A DNA stretch of 64,000 bases from Siccibacter turicensis LMG 23730 (GTDB taxonomy: Bacteria; Pseudomonadota; Gammaproteobacteria; Enterobacterales; Enterobacteriaceae): NCBI RefSeq assembly GCF_000463155.2, contig NZ_AWFZ01000042.1, positions 361,557 to 425,556 of the forward strand, in the 5' to 3' direction. Shown here piece by piece: positions 10,138 to 18,339 of the stretch. Position 1 is the first letter of the stretch. Each line of letters opens with the position of its first letter. The notes under the pieces were generated by a model. It was not told where the DNA came from. It saw nothing but the letters and a program-made list of their open reading frames with translations, and did no database searches. Both the position numbers and the translations under genes were made by a program.

Positions 10138-11699
10138 CAGAAAATCTCCTGAGCGTGGTGTGCCGTGGCGATAGCGCGCAGTACCGCGCGGGCTTTATTG
10201 CGAGTTTCGTCGGCTTCGGATTGCGGAACGGAGTCGAGGACCACGCCAGCACCGGCCTGCACCGTGGCAATGCCGTCCTCCACCCAGGCGGAGCGGATCA
10301 CAATGCAGGTATCAAGATCGCCGTGGGCGGTGAAGTAGCCGACCGCACCACCGTAGCTGCCGCGGCGCGTGCCTTCCGCATCGGCGATCAGCTGCATCGC
10401 CCGCACTTTCGGCGCGCCGCTCAGGGTGCCCATGTTCATACAGGCGCGATAGGCGTGGAGCGCATCCAGGTCGTGGCGCAGTTCACCTACCACGCGCGAT
10501 ACCAGGTGCATTACGAAGGAGTAGCGATCCACCTTGGTTAAATCGGCAACGTAGCGTGAACCTGGGGTGCAGATGCGCGCCAGGTCGTTACGCGCCAGAT
10601 CCACCAGCATCAGGTGCTCGGAAAGCTCTTTATGGTCGGTACGCATCTCAAGCTCAATACGGCTGTCGAGATCGCGATCCAGCGAACCATCAGCACGGCG
10701 GCCGCGCGGGCGGGTACCGGCAATCGGGTAGATCTCAATCTGTCGCGACGTCTGGTCATATTTCAGCGAGCTTTCCGGCGAGGCGCCGAACAGCGTGAAG
10801 TCCTGATCCTGCATAAAGAACATATAGGGGCTGGGGTTGCTCTTCTTCAGCGTGTCGTATGCCGCCAGCGGCGACGGGCAGGGCAGCGTAAAGCGGCGAG
10901 ATGGCACCACCTGGAAAATTTCCCCGGCGCGGATGGCTTTTTGCATCTCGCGCACCACGGCGCCGTATTCCTCATCGGTCTGGCTACAGCCGGCCTGCAT
11001 TTGGGCGACGGTCTGCACCGGCAGCGGCGCGGCGGGCAGGGCCAGTTGCTGCTGAATATCAGCCATGCGCGCGGTCAGGCGATCGCGCTCGCTGGCGGAA
11101 GGGGTAAACAGGCTGGCCTGAATGCGGGTGTTGCGTTTCTGGTGGTCGATCACCAGTAGCGTCTCCGCGAGATAAAAACAGTAGTCAGGGCAGGCGTTTT
11201 CGGCGCGCAGCGGCGGCAGCGCTTCAAAGCCCGCCACCAGGTCATAGGCGAACAGCCCGCCGAAGAGCATCGCTTCGCGCTCGTCAGCAGGCAGCGTCAC
11301 CAGATTTTGCAGCAGGCGGAAGGCGTCAAACACCGACAGCGAACACAGGCGCGCGTCTTCATCGAGCAGGGCGCTGACCGGCGGGAAACGCAGCGTGCGC
11401 GTGGTGGCGGTAGCCTGATTGTCTACGCCAGCGGGCAGGGCGCCGTCCAGGCGTTCGAGCAGCGCGCGGCCGTTGTCGCTCAGTGCTTCCATCGTGACAG
11501 TGTCACCGTTTGCGGTAATGCGCAGCGCGCTGTCGACCAGCAGCAGGCTCTTGAGGTCGTCCTTACTGTCGATATCGGCCGACTCCAGCAGTAGCGTCGC
11601 CGGGCGGCTGCCGCACAGCTGGTTAAACAGCGCAGTCGGGTTTTCGCGGTACTGCCCGTCGCGGGTCAGAAGTTCGAGTGCCGGTTGTTGTGTTTGCAT
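10137..11699 (-). CDS. trpE: Anthranilate synthase component I
   Basis: A 520-residue chorismate-utilising enzyme making anthranilate with TrpGD. The LLESADIDS motif near residue 38 belongs to the tryptophan feedback site; the catalytic domain includes [21 protein letters not shown] and the C-terminal [11 protein letters not shown] and [10 protein letters not shown]. Same length as the E. coli enzyme. First structural gene of the operon, 26 bases past the attenuator T-run, so its expression depends on read-through. No broken motifs seen. Confidence 0.98.
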   Translation of the reverse strand: MQTQQPALELLTRDGQYRENPTALFNQLCGSRPATLLLESADIDSKDDLKSLLLVDSALRITANGDTVTMEALSDNGRALLERLDGALPAGVDNQATATTRTLRFPPVSALLDEDARLCSLSVFDAFRLLQNLVTLPADEREAMLFGGLFAYDLVAGFEALPPLRAENACPDYCFYLAETLLVIDHQKRNTRIQASLFTPSASERDRLTARMADIQQQLALPAAPLPVQTVAQMQAGCSQTDEEYGAVVREMQKAIRAGEIFQVVPSRRFTLPCPSPLAAYDTLKKSNPSPYMFFMQDQDFTLFGASPESSLKYDQTSRQIEIYPIAGTRPRGRRADGSLDRDLDSRIELEMRTDHKELSEHLMLVDLARNDLARICTPGSRYVADLTKVDRYSFVMHLVSRVVGELRHDLDALHAYRACMNMGTLSGAPKVRAMQLIADAEGTRRGSYGGAVGYFTAHGDLDTCIVIRSAWVEDGIATVQAGAGVVLDSVPQSEADETRNKARAVLRAIATAHHAQEIF

Positions 11700-11725
11700 A
11701 GTTGTTTGCTCTCGTCATACTGCTC

Positions 11726-11750
11726 AAAAAAAAGCCCGCATCATGCGGGC
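11726..11750 (-). terminator. trp attenuator terminator
   Basis: On the minus strand GCCCGCA (11744-11750) pairs with TGCGGGC (11734-11740) around a short loop, followed by eight T. It sits between the leader peptide and trpE exactly as the trp attenuator does, so it is conditional on leader translation. Confidence 0.92.
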
Positions 11751-11797
11751 CGGGTATCCGATGGCGTAAAACGCCTGCATGGAGACACCGCCCGGTT

Positions 11798-11842
11798 TCA
11801 GGAGCTGCGCCATCCGCGATGAAGTACGCTACGTGCTGTCAT
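11798..11842 (-). CDS. trpL: trp operon leader peptide
   Basis: A 14-codon frame, MTARSVLHRGWRSS, with a GGTATCTGACC upstream region. It lies between the trp promoter and the attenuator, in the position and length of E. coli TrpL (also 14 residues, ending GWWRTS). The odd point is a single TGG codon at position 11, where E. coli and Salmonella have two in tandem; the flanking Gly and Arg codons keep the usual frame. Ribosome stalling at this codon should set the choice between antiterminator and terminator. Three Arg codons are also present. Confidence 0.88.
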   Translation of the reverse strand: MTARSVLHRGWRSS

Positions 11843-11871
11843 GGTCAGATACCTTGTCAGAGTGAACTTGC

Positions 11872-11905
11872 GTACTAGTTAACTAGTTCGATGAAATAAA
11901 GTCAA
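11872..11905 (-). promoter_or_regulatory. trp promoter with embedded TrpR operator
   Basis: On the minus strand the -35 is TTGACT (11900-11905) and the -10 is TTAACT (11877-11882), 17 bases apart. The -10 lies inside the palindrome GAACTAGTTAACTAGTAC (11872-11889), the same core as the E. coli TrpR operator. Repression by TrpR with tryptophan is therefore expected by direct blocking of the -10. Confidence 0.92.
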
Positions 11906-11979
11906 CCCCCGGTTTCAGATATTTGCCGGGAATCGTTATCATAGACGTGGATTATCCGTTTTATAGCCCTGGAGCCGAT

Positions 11980-12861
11980 TTGAGCGAACCCACTTTAGCC
12001 GTGACCTATGACCTGCACAGCCACACCACCGCCTCTGACGGGGGCCTCACGCCGGAACAGCTGGTTCACCGCGCCGTCGAGATGGGGGTGGGCACGCTGG
12101 CCATTACCGATCACGACACCACCCTGGGCATCGCACCTGCCCGGGCCGAAATTGCCCGCGCCGGGCTGCCGCTCACCCTGGTGACCGGCGTGGAGATATC
12201 GACCCTGTGGGAAAATCACGAGATCCACATCGTCGGGCTGAATATTGATATTGAGCATCCGGCGCTGGTGGCCTTTCTGGCAGAGCAGTGCGAAAAACGC
12301 CATCAGCGGGCGGTGCTTATCGGCGAGCGTCTGGCGAAAGCGCGTATTCCCGGCGCGCTGGAAGGGGCGCAGCGCCTGGCAGATGGCGGGGCGGTTACCC
12401 GCGGGCACTTCGCCCGCTTTTTAATCGAAGATGGCCGCGCCAATAATATGGCGGAGGTGTTTAAGTACTATCTGGCAAAAGGGAAAACCGGATATGTTCC
12501 TCCCCAGTGGTGTACAATAGAACAAGCTATTGATGTCATTCACCATTCCGGCGGTCAGGCGGTGCTGGCGCACCCCGGGCGTTACGGCCTTTCCGCGAAG
12601 TGGCTGAAACGGCTGCTGGCGTGGTTTGCGGAAAAGGGCGGCGACGCCATGGAAGTGGCGCAGTGTCAGCAGGCGCCCAATGAGCGTAGCCAGCTTGCCG
12701 CGTACGCGGGGCAGTATGGCCTGCTTGGCTCGCAGGGCTCGGATTTCCACCAGCCGTTTGCGTGGATCGAGCTTGGCCGCAAGCTGTGGCTCCCGACCGG
12801 CGTGGTGCCGGTGTGGTCGCGCTGGACGTCGCCGGAGGCGATACAAAGAGAGGTAGTATGA
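11980..12861 (+). CDS. rnm: RNase AM / PHP-domain phosphoesterase (YciV, TrpH)
   Basis: A 293-residue PHP-family metal-dependent hydrolase. Metal-binding motifs are YDLHSHTTASDG, ITDHDT, GVEIST, and later HPGRY and SDFHQP. In E. coli this protein is a 5'-3' exonuclease that matures the 5' ends of rRNAs and degrades short RNA. I choose the TTG at 11980, preceded by GGAG and matching the E. coli length; an in-frame ATG at 11923 would add 19 residues without homology. Divergent from trp. Its stop overlaps the yciO start by four bases (ATGA). Confidence 0.93.
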   Translation: MSEPTLAVTYDLHSHTTASDGGLTPEQLVHRAVEMGVGTLAITDHDTTLGIAPARAEIARAGLPLTLVTGVEISTLWENHEIHIVGLNIDIEHPALVAFLAEQCEKRHQRAVLIGERLAKARIPGALEGAQRLADGGAVTRGHFARFLIEDGRANNMAEVFKYYLAKGKTGYVPPQWCTIEQAIDVIHHSGGQAVLAHPGRYGLSAKWLKRLLAWFAEKGGDAMEVAQCQQAPNERSQLAAYAGQYGLLGSQGSDFHQPFAWIELGRKLWLPTGVVPVWSRWTSPEAIQREVV

Positions 12862-13478
12862 GCCAGTATTTCTATATTCATCCTGATAACCCGCAGCAGC
12901 GCCTGATCAACCAGGCGGTCGAGATCATCCGTAAGGGCGGGGTCATTATCTACCCGACCGATTCCGGCTATGCTCTGGGCTGCAAGCTTGAAGATAAGAG
13001 CGCGATGGAGCGCATCTGCCGCATCCGTCATCTGCCGGACGGGCACAACTTTACCCTGATGTGCCGTGACCTGTCGGAGCTGTCGACCTACTCCCACGTG
13101 GATAACGTCGCGTTCCGTCTGATAAAAAACAACACGCCGGGTAACTACACCTTCATCCTCAAGGGCACGAAAGAAGTGCCGCGGCGCTTGCTGCAGGAGA
13201 AGCGTAAAACCATTGGTCTGCGCGTGCCGTCAAACCCTATTGCGATTGCGCTTCTGGAGGCATTGAATGAGCCGATGCTCTCAACCTCACTGATGCTGCC
13301 GGGCAGCGACTTTACCGAGTCGGATCCGGACGAAATCAAAGATCGTCTGGAGAAGCAGGTGGATTTGATTATTCACGGCGGCTATCTGGGCCAGCAGCCC
13401 ACGACGGTGATTGATTTGACCGACGATGCGCCGGTGGTGCTGCGTGAAGGGGTCGGAGACGTGACCCCGTTCCTGTAA
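12858..13478 (+). CDS. yciO: YciO, Sua5/YrdC-family protein
   Basis: A 206-residue protein of the YrdC/Sua5 fold that binds nucleotides and dsRNA. It starts MSQYFYIHPDNPQQRL and contains the family block YPTDSGYALGCK and the C-terminal TTVIDLTDDAP. YrdC itself makes threonylcarbamoyl-AMP for tRNA t6A; YciO is a paralog whose role is not settled. The start at 12858 rests on homology; an upstream in-frame ATG inside rnm is ignored. Likely co-transcribed with rnm through the ATGA overlap. Confidence 0.94.
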   Translation: MSQYFYIHPDNPQQRLINQAVEIIRKGGVIIYPTDSGYALGCKLEDKSAMERICRIRHLPDGHNFTLMCRDLSELSTYSHVDNVAFRLIKNNTPGNYTFILKGTKEVPRRLLQEKRKTIGLRVPSNPIAIALLEALNEPMLSTSLMLPGSDFTESDPDEIKDRLEKQVDLIIHGGYLGQQPTTVIDLTDDAPVVLREGVGDVTPFL

Positions 13479-13484
13479 TTACAA

Positions 13485-13507
13485 CGCCGCCGCGCGATGC
13501 GGCGGCG
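13485..13507. terminator. GC-rich hairpin after yciO
   Basis: CGCCGCCGC (13485-13493) pairs with GCGGCGGCG (13499-13507), loop five bases. It ends just before the stop of the convergent small gene and lacks a clear T-run; probably a shared bidirectional end. Confidence 0.5.
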
Positions 13508-13511
13508 ATGC

Positions 13512-13757
13512 TTATTCCGCTTTTTCTACCACGAAATTCCCGCTTTTGTTTTTTATCACGTACCGACGATCGTCATCGCATACCACCGTGACCGACCCAC
13601 CGAAGGCCGCAGGGTAGACACCCTGAACGGTATCGCAGGTGTGTCCGGCCTGGCGGATCATCGCCTGAGACTGGGCCTTGATGGTATCCGTGCCGGTATC
13701 GGCAGCGAACGCGGCTGGGCAGGCAAACGCTAACAGCAGTAACAGAGTCTTGTTCAT
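13512..13757 (-). CDS. Small exported protein of unknown function
   Basis: An 81-residue open frame with a strong ribosome site (TAAGGAAG) and a clear signal peptide, MNKTLLLLLAFACPAAFA, with an AxA cleavage site before ADTG. The mature part, about 63 residues, has two Cys (in HTCDTV and VVCDDD) that could form a disulfide, and ends basic/acidic mixed. I do not recognise a named family. In E. coli yciQ occupies the space between yciO and rluB; this gene is on the opposite strand and unrelated in size. Likely periplasmic. Confidence 0.75.
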   Translation of the reverse strand: MNKTLLLLLAFACPAAFAADTGTDTIKAQSQAMIRQAGHTCDTVQGVYPAAFGGSVTVVCDDDRRYVIKNKSGNFVVEKAE

Positions 13758-14044
13758 TATTACTTCCTTATAATTATTACTGTTCTAAGTATTTCATCGG
13801 CATCCTTCAGCACAGGTTTAATCGTTAATTAAGATTACCTAACAAAAATCAATCGGTTAGATTGCTCATCCTGATACGCGCCAGACGCACGTTGCACCGC
13901 ATACCCGCTCCCATATAAATGCCGTTACAGCCGCCATAAAACGCGATATAATGGTCGGTCAGAAATTGCGTAATCCGTTGATTTTCTACCCTATTTGATA
14001 TACCCACTCCGACGCCTGGGAAGGCGACACCTTGAGGAAGCTCC

Positions 14045-14956
14045 ATGAGCGAAAAGTTACAGAAAGTCCTGGCGCGTGCAGGTCACGGCTCCCGCCGAGA
14101 AATCGAAGCAAAAATCGAAGCAGGCCGCGTCAGCGTTGATGGCAAAATTGCCACGCTCGGCGACCGCGTTGAGGTTAGCCCGGCACTGAAAATCCGTATT
14201 GATGGTCATCTGGTTGCCGTGAAAGAGTCGGTGGAACAGATTTGCCGCGTGCTGGCGTACTACAAGCCGGAAGGCGAACTGTGTACCCGTAACGATCCGG
14301 AAGGGCGTCCGACGGTGTTTGATCGCCTGCCGAAACTGCGCGGCGCACGCTGGATTGCCGTAGGCCGTCTGGACGTTAACACCTGCGGGCTGCTGCTGTT
14401 CACCACCGACGGTGAGCTGGCGAACCGCCTGATGCACCCGAGTCGTGAAGTAGAGCGTGAATACGCGGTACGCGTGTTCGGCGAAGTCGACGAGAATAAA
14501 ATCCGTGAGCTGGCGCGTGGCGTGCAGCTGGAAGACGGCCCGGCGGCATTCAAAACCATCCGTTTCACCGGCGGGGAAGGTATCAACCAGTGGTACAACG
14601 TCACCCTGACCGAAGGGCGCAACCGTGAAGTGCGTCGCCTGTGGGAAGCGGTTGGCGTCCAGGTAAGCCGCCTGATCCGTGTGCGCTACGGCGACATTCT
14701 GCTGCCGAAAGGCCTGCCGCGCGGTGGCTATACCGAGCTGGACCTGGCCCAGACCAACTATCTGCGTGAACTGGTTGAGCTGACCCCGGAAACCGCCAGC
14801 AAAGTGGCGGTGGAGAAGGATCGTCGTCGTATGAAGGCGAACCAGATCCGTCGTGCGGTGAAACGTCACAGCGAGATCAACAACACCACCTCGCGTCGCA
14901 GCAGCTCCCGTCAGGGCAGTACCCGTCCCGGCAGCACCCGCAATAAAAACAGCTAA
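14045..14956 (+). CDS. rluB: 23S rRNA pseudouridine 2605 synthase
   Basis: A 303-residue RsuA/RluB-family synthase. An S4 RNA-binding domain (residues 1-60, starting [17 protein letters not shown]) precedes the catalytic domain with the aspartate in [14 protein letters not shown]. The C-terminus is a basic, Ser/Arg/Gly-rich tail, as in E. coli RluB. It converts U2605 of 23S rRNA to pseudouridine. A GAGGAAGCTCC ribosome site precedes the ATG. Monocistronic in appearance, convergent with btuR. Confidence 0.96.
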   Translation: MSEKLQKVLARAGHGSRREIEAKIEAGRVSVDGKIATLGDRVEVSPALKIRIDGHLVAVKESVEQICRVLAYYKPEGELCTRNDPEGRPTVFDRLPKLRGARWIAVGRLDVNTCGLLLFTTDGELANRLMHPSREVEREYAVRVFGEVDENKIRELARGVQLEDGPAAFKTIRFTGGEGINQWYNVTLTEGRNREVRRLWEAVGVQVSRLIRVRYGDILLPKGLPRGGYTELDLAQTNYLRELVELTPETASKVAVEKDRRRMKANQIRRAVKRHSEINNTTSRRSSSRQGSTRPGSTRNKNS

Positions 14957-14963
14957 TTGCTTT

Positions 14964-14986
14964 ATGCCCCTCGCGACGAGGGGCAT
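14964..14986. terminator. Bidirectional hairpin between rluB and btuR
   Basis: Perfect 10-bp stem ATGCCCCTCG/CGAGGGGCAT with a 3-base loop, lying between two convergent stop codons. T content after the stem is modest (CGTTTCCC on the plus strand). Confidence 0.7.
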
Positions 14987-14996
14987 CGTTTCCCGA

Positions 14997-15587
14997 CTAG
15001 TAGTCGATTCCCATCTGCGCTTTAATTCCGGCATCAAACGCATGCTTCACCGGACGCATCTCCGTCACGGTGTCCGCCAGCGTGGTGATATCCCGGTGAC
15101 AGCCTCGCCCGGTAATAATCACCGTCTGGTGCGCCGGACGGTTCTGTAGCGCCGTTAATACCGCCTCCAGGCTCAGGTAGTCGTAAGCCACCATGTAGGT
15201 GAGTTCGTCCAGCACCACCAGGTCGAGCGCCGGATCGGCAAGCATGCGAACCGCATGCTGCCATACGCCCTGACAGGCGAGAGTATCGGTTTCGCGATTC
15301 TGTGTGTCCCAGGTAAACCCGGTGGCCATCACCTGAAACTCAACCCCGTGGGCTTCCAGCAGGTTGCGTTCGCCGTTCGGCCACTCGCCCTTGATGAACT
15401 GAATCACGCCCGCCTTTTTGCCGTGGCCCACGGCGCGGGTGACGGTTCCGAAGGCCGCGGTGGTTTTGCCTTTCCCGTTACCGGTAAAGACCATCAGAAT
15501 GCCGCGCTCTTCCTGGGCGGCGGCGATACGGGCGTCAACTTTCTCTTTTACCTTCTGCTGGCGCTGCTGGTGGCGATCGTCGTTCAT
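14997..15587 (-). CDS. btuR: Cob(I)alamin adenosyltransferase
   Basis: A 196-residue CobA/BtuR-type enzyme, same length as in E. coli. The ATP P-loop GNGKGKTTAAFG is at about residue 36, and the Walker-B-like region LVVLDELTYMV at about 120. It adenosylates reduced corrinoids, giving adenosylcobalamin, in salvage and synthesis of B12. Its ATG overlaps the yciK stop by four bases (ATGA), as in E. coli, so the two are probably one transcript. Confidence 0.96.
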   Translation of the reverse strand: MNDDRHQQRQQKVKEKVDARIAAAQEERGILMVFTGNGKGKTTAAFGTVTRAVGHGKKAGVIQFIKGEWPNGERNLLEAHGVEFQVMATGFTWDTQNRETDTLACQGVWQHAVRMLADPALDLVVLDELTYMVAYDYLSLEAVLTALQNRPAHQTVIITGRGCHRDITTLADTVTEMRPVKHAFDAGIKAQMGIDY

Positions 15588-16345
15588 TCGGCAATACCCG
15601 GCTTGCGGCCCGGCTGAGCATCCACGCTCATCCCGGTTTTACGGCGGCTGTCGTCGCCCATCAGCCACAGATAGACCGGCATGATGTCCTTTGGCGTTTT
15701 CAGCTTGTCAGCATCTTCGGTGGGAAATGCGCTGGCGCGCATTTTGGTGCGGGTTCCGCCCGGATTGATGCAGTTCACCCGAAGGTTGTGCTGTTTATAC
15801 TCTTCGGCCAGCACCTGCATCATGCCTTCGGTGGCGAATTTCGACACCGCGTAGGCTCCCCAGTCGGCCCGGCCCTGACGGCCTACGCTGGAGGTGGTAA
15901 AAATCAGCGAGCCGGAATCTGATTTAAGCAGCAGGGGAAGCAGCGCCTGGGTGAGGAAAAACGTGGCGTTGACGTTAACCTGCATCACCTCCAGCCAGCG
16001 GCTCTCCTCCTGCTCCGCCATCGGCACCACGTCTCCCAGGATGCCGGCATTGTGCAGGACGCCATCCAGGCGCGGCACCAGGGTTTCTATCTGCTGCGCT
16101 ACGGCGTCACAGTCGGCGCGGGTGGCGGTCGCCATATCCAGCACCACGCAGTGCGGCAGCGGATACCCCTGCTGATGAATATGCTGTGCGACCTGGTGCA
16201 GCTTCTCATCGTTCCGGCCAAGCAGCACAAGGTGTGCGCCATGACGCGCATAGGTGACGGCGGCTTCTTTGCCAATGCCGTCGGTGGCACCGGTGACGAG
16301 GATAATGCGGTTTTGCAGCAGATCGTGTTGAGGTTGATAGTGCAC
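15584..16345 (-). CDS. yciK: YciK short-chain dehydrogenase/reductase
   Basis: A 253-residue SDR-fold oxidoreductase. The Rossmann motif is VTGATDGIGKEA; NAG in LHNAGILG; catalytic Ser, Tyr and Lys in TSSVGRQG and YAVSKFA. I set the start at a GTG (16345) with AGGAG six bases upstream, matching the E. coli N-terminus MHYQP; an in-frame ATG at 16396 would add 17 residues. The substrate is unknown. Upstream of and overlapping btuR. Confidence 0.93.
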   Translation of the reverse strand: MHYQPQHDLLQNRIILVTGATDGIGKEAAVTYARHGAHLVLLGRNDEKLHQVAQHIHQQGYPLPHCVVLDMATATRADCDAVAQQIETLVPRLDGVLHNAGILGDVVPMAEQEESRWLEVMQVNVNATFFLTQALLPLLLKSDSGSLIFTTSSVGRQGRADWGAYAVSKFATEGMMQVLAEEYKQHNLRVNCINPGGTRTKMRASAFPTEDADKLKTPKDIMPVYLWLMGDDSRRKTGMSVDAQPGRKPGIAE

Positions 16346-16598
16346 GGGGAACTCCTGTGGCCGGCGTATCGGTGTGCGGCCCGTTTTGTAGCGCAATAGT
16401 AGACGCTTTATGCCTCAATATGCTGCCGAATACAATCAGCCGGGCGGAGAGTGTGGCGGTAGTTAACATTTTGCAAATCTTTCATTGGGATGCGGAAATT
16501 GAGGAAGGCGCCTCGCAGGTTTAGCGTTGAGGCAAGACGTAATCTCTCACGTCGGGTAGACTGACGTAATGTGAATCCTTGAAATTAGGGCGGAATCT

Positions 16599-17648
16599 GT
16601 GGAATTACTGACTGAGTATGGGCTGTTTTTAGCCAAAATTGTTACCGTGGTGGTGGCTATCGCCATCGTTGCGACCCTGATTGTTAATCTTGCGCAGCGC
16701 AAAAAACAGCAGCGCGGCGAACTGCGGGTCACGAATCTGAGCGAACAGTATAAAGAGATGCAGGAAGAGGTGGCGGTTGCCTTCCTTGACCCGCACGAGC
16801 AAAAACTGTGGCACAAGGATCATAAAAAGAAGCAAAAGCAGGAAGCCAAAGCGGCGAAAGCACGCGCGAAACGCGGCGAGCGCACGCCGAGCGGCAAAGC
16901 AAAACTCTATGTGCTCGATTTTAAGGGCAGCATGGACGCCCATGAAGTGAACTCCCTGCGCGAAGAGGTGACCGCCGTGCTGGCCGTGGCGAAACCGCAG
17001 GATGAAGTGCTGATGCGCCTGGAAAGCCCGGGTGGGGTGGTTCACGGTTACGGGCTGGCCGCCTCGCAGCTGCAGCGCCTGCGTGAGCACAACATCCCCC
17101 TGACCGTTGCCGTCGATAAAGTGGCCGCCAGCGGGGGCTACATGATGGCCTGTGTGGCAAATAAAATCGTGGCCGCGCCGTTTGCGATTGTCGGCTCAAT
17201 TGGCGTGGTTGCGCAGATCCCTAACTTCAACCGCCTGCTTAAACGCAATGATATCGACATCGAACTCCACACTGCCGGGCAATACAAGCGCACCCTGACG
17301 CTGCTGGGTGAGAACACCGACGAGGGGCGTGAGAAGTTCCGGGAAGATCTCAACGAAACCCACCTGGTGTTCAAATCATTCGTCCACGATATGCGCCCTT
17401 CGCTTGATATTGATGCGGTCGCGACCGGCGAACACTGGTACGGCAGCCAGGCGAAAGAGAAAGGGCTGGTGGACGAGATTGCCACCAGCGACGATCTGCT
17501 GCTGGACCGGATGAAGCAGTATGAGGTGGTGTCGATTCGCTATGCGCAGCGTAAAAAGCTGATGGACCGCTTTACCGGCAGCGCCGCAAAAAGCGCTGAA
17601 GGTCTGCTGCTCCGTCTGTGGCAGCGCGGACAGAAGCCGCTGCTGTAA
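16599..17648 (+). CDS. sohB: SohB inner-membrane peptidase (S49 family)
   Basis: A 349-residue protein with one N-terminal membrane anchor (about residues 7-28), a charged Lys-rich linker, and an S49 signal-peptide-peptidase domain. The catalytic Ser is in VAASGGYMMA and the Lys in HTAGQYKRTLT. E. coli SohB is a multicopy suppressor of a degP mutant, with protease activity facing the periplasm. It uses a GTG start, as homology begins exactly there (MELLTEYGLFLAKIV). Convergent with yciN. Confidence 0.95.
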   Translation: MELLTEYGLFLAKIVTVVVAIAIVATLIVNLAQRKKQQRGELRVTNLSEQYKEMQEEVAVAFLDPHEQKLWHKDHKKKQKQEAKAAKARAKRGERTPSGKAKLYVLDFKGSMDAHEVNSLREEVTAVLAVAKPQDEVLMRLESPGGVVHGYGLAASQLQRLREHNIPLTVAVDKVAASGGYMMACVANKIVAAPFAIVGSIGVVAQIPNFNRLLKRNDIDIELHTAGQYKRTLTLLGENTDEGREKFREDLNETHLVFKSFVHDMRPSLDIDAVATGEHWYGSQAKEKGLVDEIATSDDLLLDRMKQYEVVSIRYAQRKKLMDRFTGSAAKSAEGLLLRLWQRGQKPLL

Positions 17649-17652
17649 TGCG

Positions 17653-17680
17653 AAAAGCGAGGCAAACGCCTCGCTTTTTT
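17653..17680. terminator. Bidirectional terminator between sohB and yciN
   Basis: AGCGAGGC (17656-17663) and GCCTCGCT (17668-17675), a 4-base loop, then T-run on the plus strand and a shorter A-run before the stem for the minus strand. A strong intrinsic terminator for sohB that can also end yciN. Confidence 0.85.
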
Positions 17681-17682
17681 TA

Positions 17683-17934
17683 TCACTCCTGCAGGTGGTA
17701 CTTCTCCGAGAGCGTATGGGCCAGGTACTTGAACATGTTAAATACCGCCGTACTTTTCGGGGTCGGCAAACCCTGCTCGTCAAGAAAGTACTCGCCGCCA
17801 AACACCAGTACGCCATTCTTCTGGGTGACGCTGGTCGCAACCATGCCGGAGAGATAATCCTCATGGCCACGAATGAGATTATTGGCTTCGATCAACAGCG
17901 TATCGCGATCGATGGGTTGGGTAGACTCGTGCAT
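17683..17934 (-). CDS. yciN: YciN small protein (DUF2498)
   Basis: An 83-residue soluble protein, same length as E. coli YciN, with conserved blocks [18 protein letters not shown] and [11 protein letters not shown]. No signal peptide or membrane segment. Function unknown. The ribosome site GGAGG lies just upstream (minus strand). Divergent from topA. Confidence 0.92.
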   Translation of the reverse strand: MHESTQPIDRDTLLIEANNLIRGHEDYLSGMVATSVTQKNGVLVFGGEYFLDEQGLPTPKSTAVFNMFKYLAHTLSEKYHLQE

Positions 17935-18339
17935 TTTTTACCTCCTTACAAACTGGCGTAAGTGTACTGCCGTCCTTCGGACAACTGCAAATTTTCCATG
18001 CGCGTTGAGGGGTTATCGGTCCGGGGGGCGTGGTGGCGTGAATGGGGAATGCATGCTAATAAAGTTGCGTAACGATTTTTATCAGGTAGAGTGTGACGCT
18101 TTCATAAATCTGGCAACAGATTTGCTTGACATTCGACCGAAATCCCGTCGTGCTAAAACGCCTGCACGAAAAAACACGCTAATTCAGCGAGGTGTGCAGT
18201 GTGGTAAACACGCATCTGCTGGAGAGCGGGGGTTGATATCTCCTCACGCTGTCGCGATATTGAAAAAAGCACGTTGTGAGTAGTGGGCAACCCGGCGAAC
18301 GACGTATTCCTGGACGAATCACATTAGGTAAAGGTGAAC
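17935..18339 (+). promoter_or_regulatory. Intergenic region carrying topA promoters
   Basis: This 405-base gap between divergent yciN and topA has no gene I can support; a 136-codon frame overlapping yciN lacks homology. In E. coli topA is driven by several promoters controlled by supercoiling, Fis and sigma-32. Here the best visible element is a perfect -35 TTGACA at 18126-18131, with a weak -10 (TGCTAA or CGTGCT) about 17-19 bases on. The assignment of that element is tentative. Confidence 0.45.

Noticed and set aside
13849-14046. 65-codon minus-strand frame upstream of rluB
   Set aside because: It starts within the rluB start region, has no homology and a poor ribosome site; likely chance.
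17873-18283. 136-codon plus-strand frame between yciN and topA
   Set aside because: It begins antisense to yciN and crosses the topA promoter region; no homology; composition unlike coding sequence.
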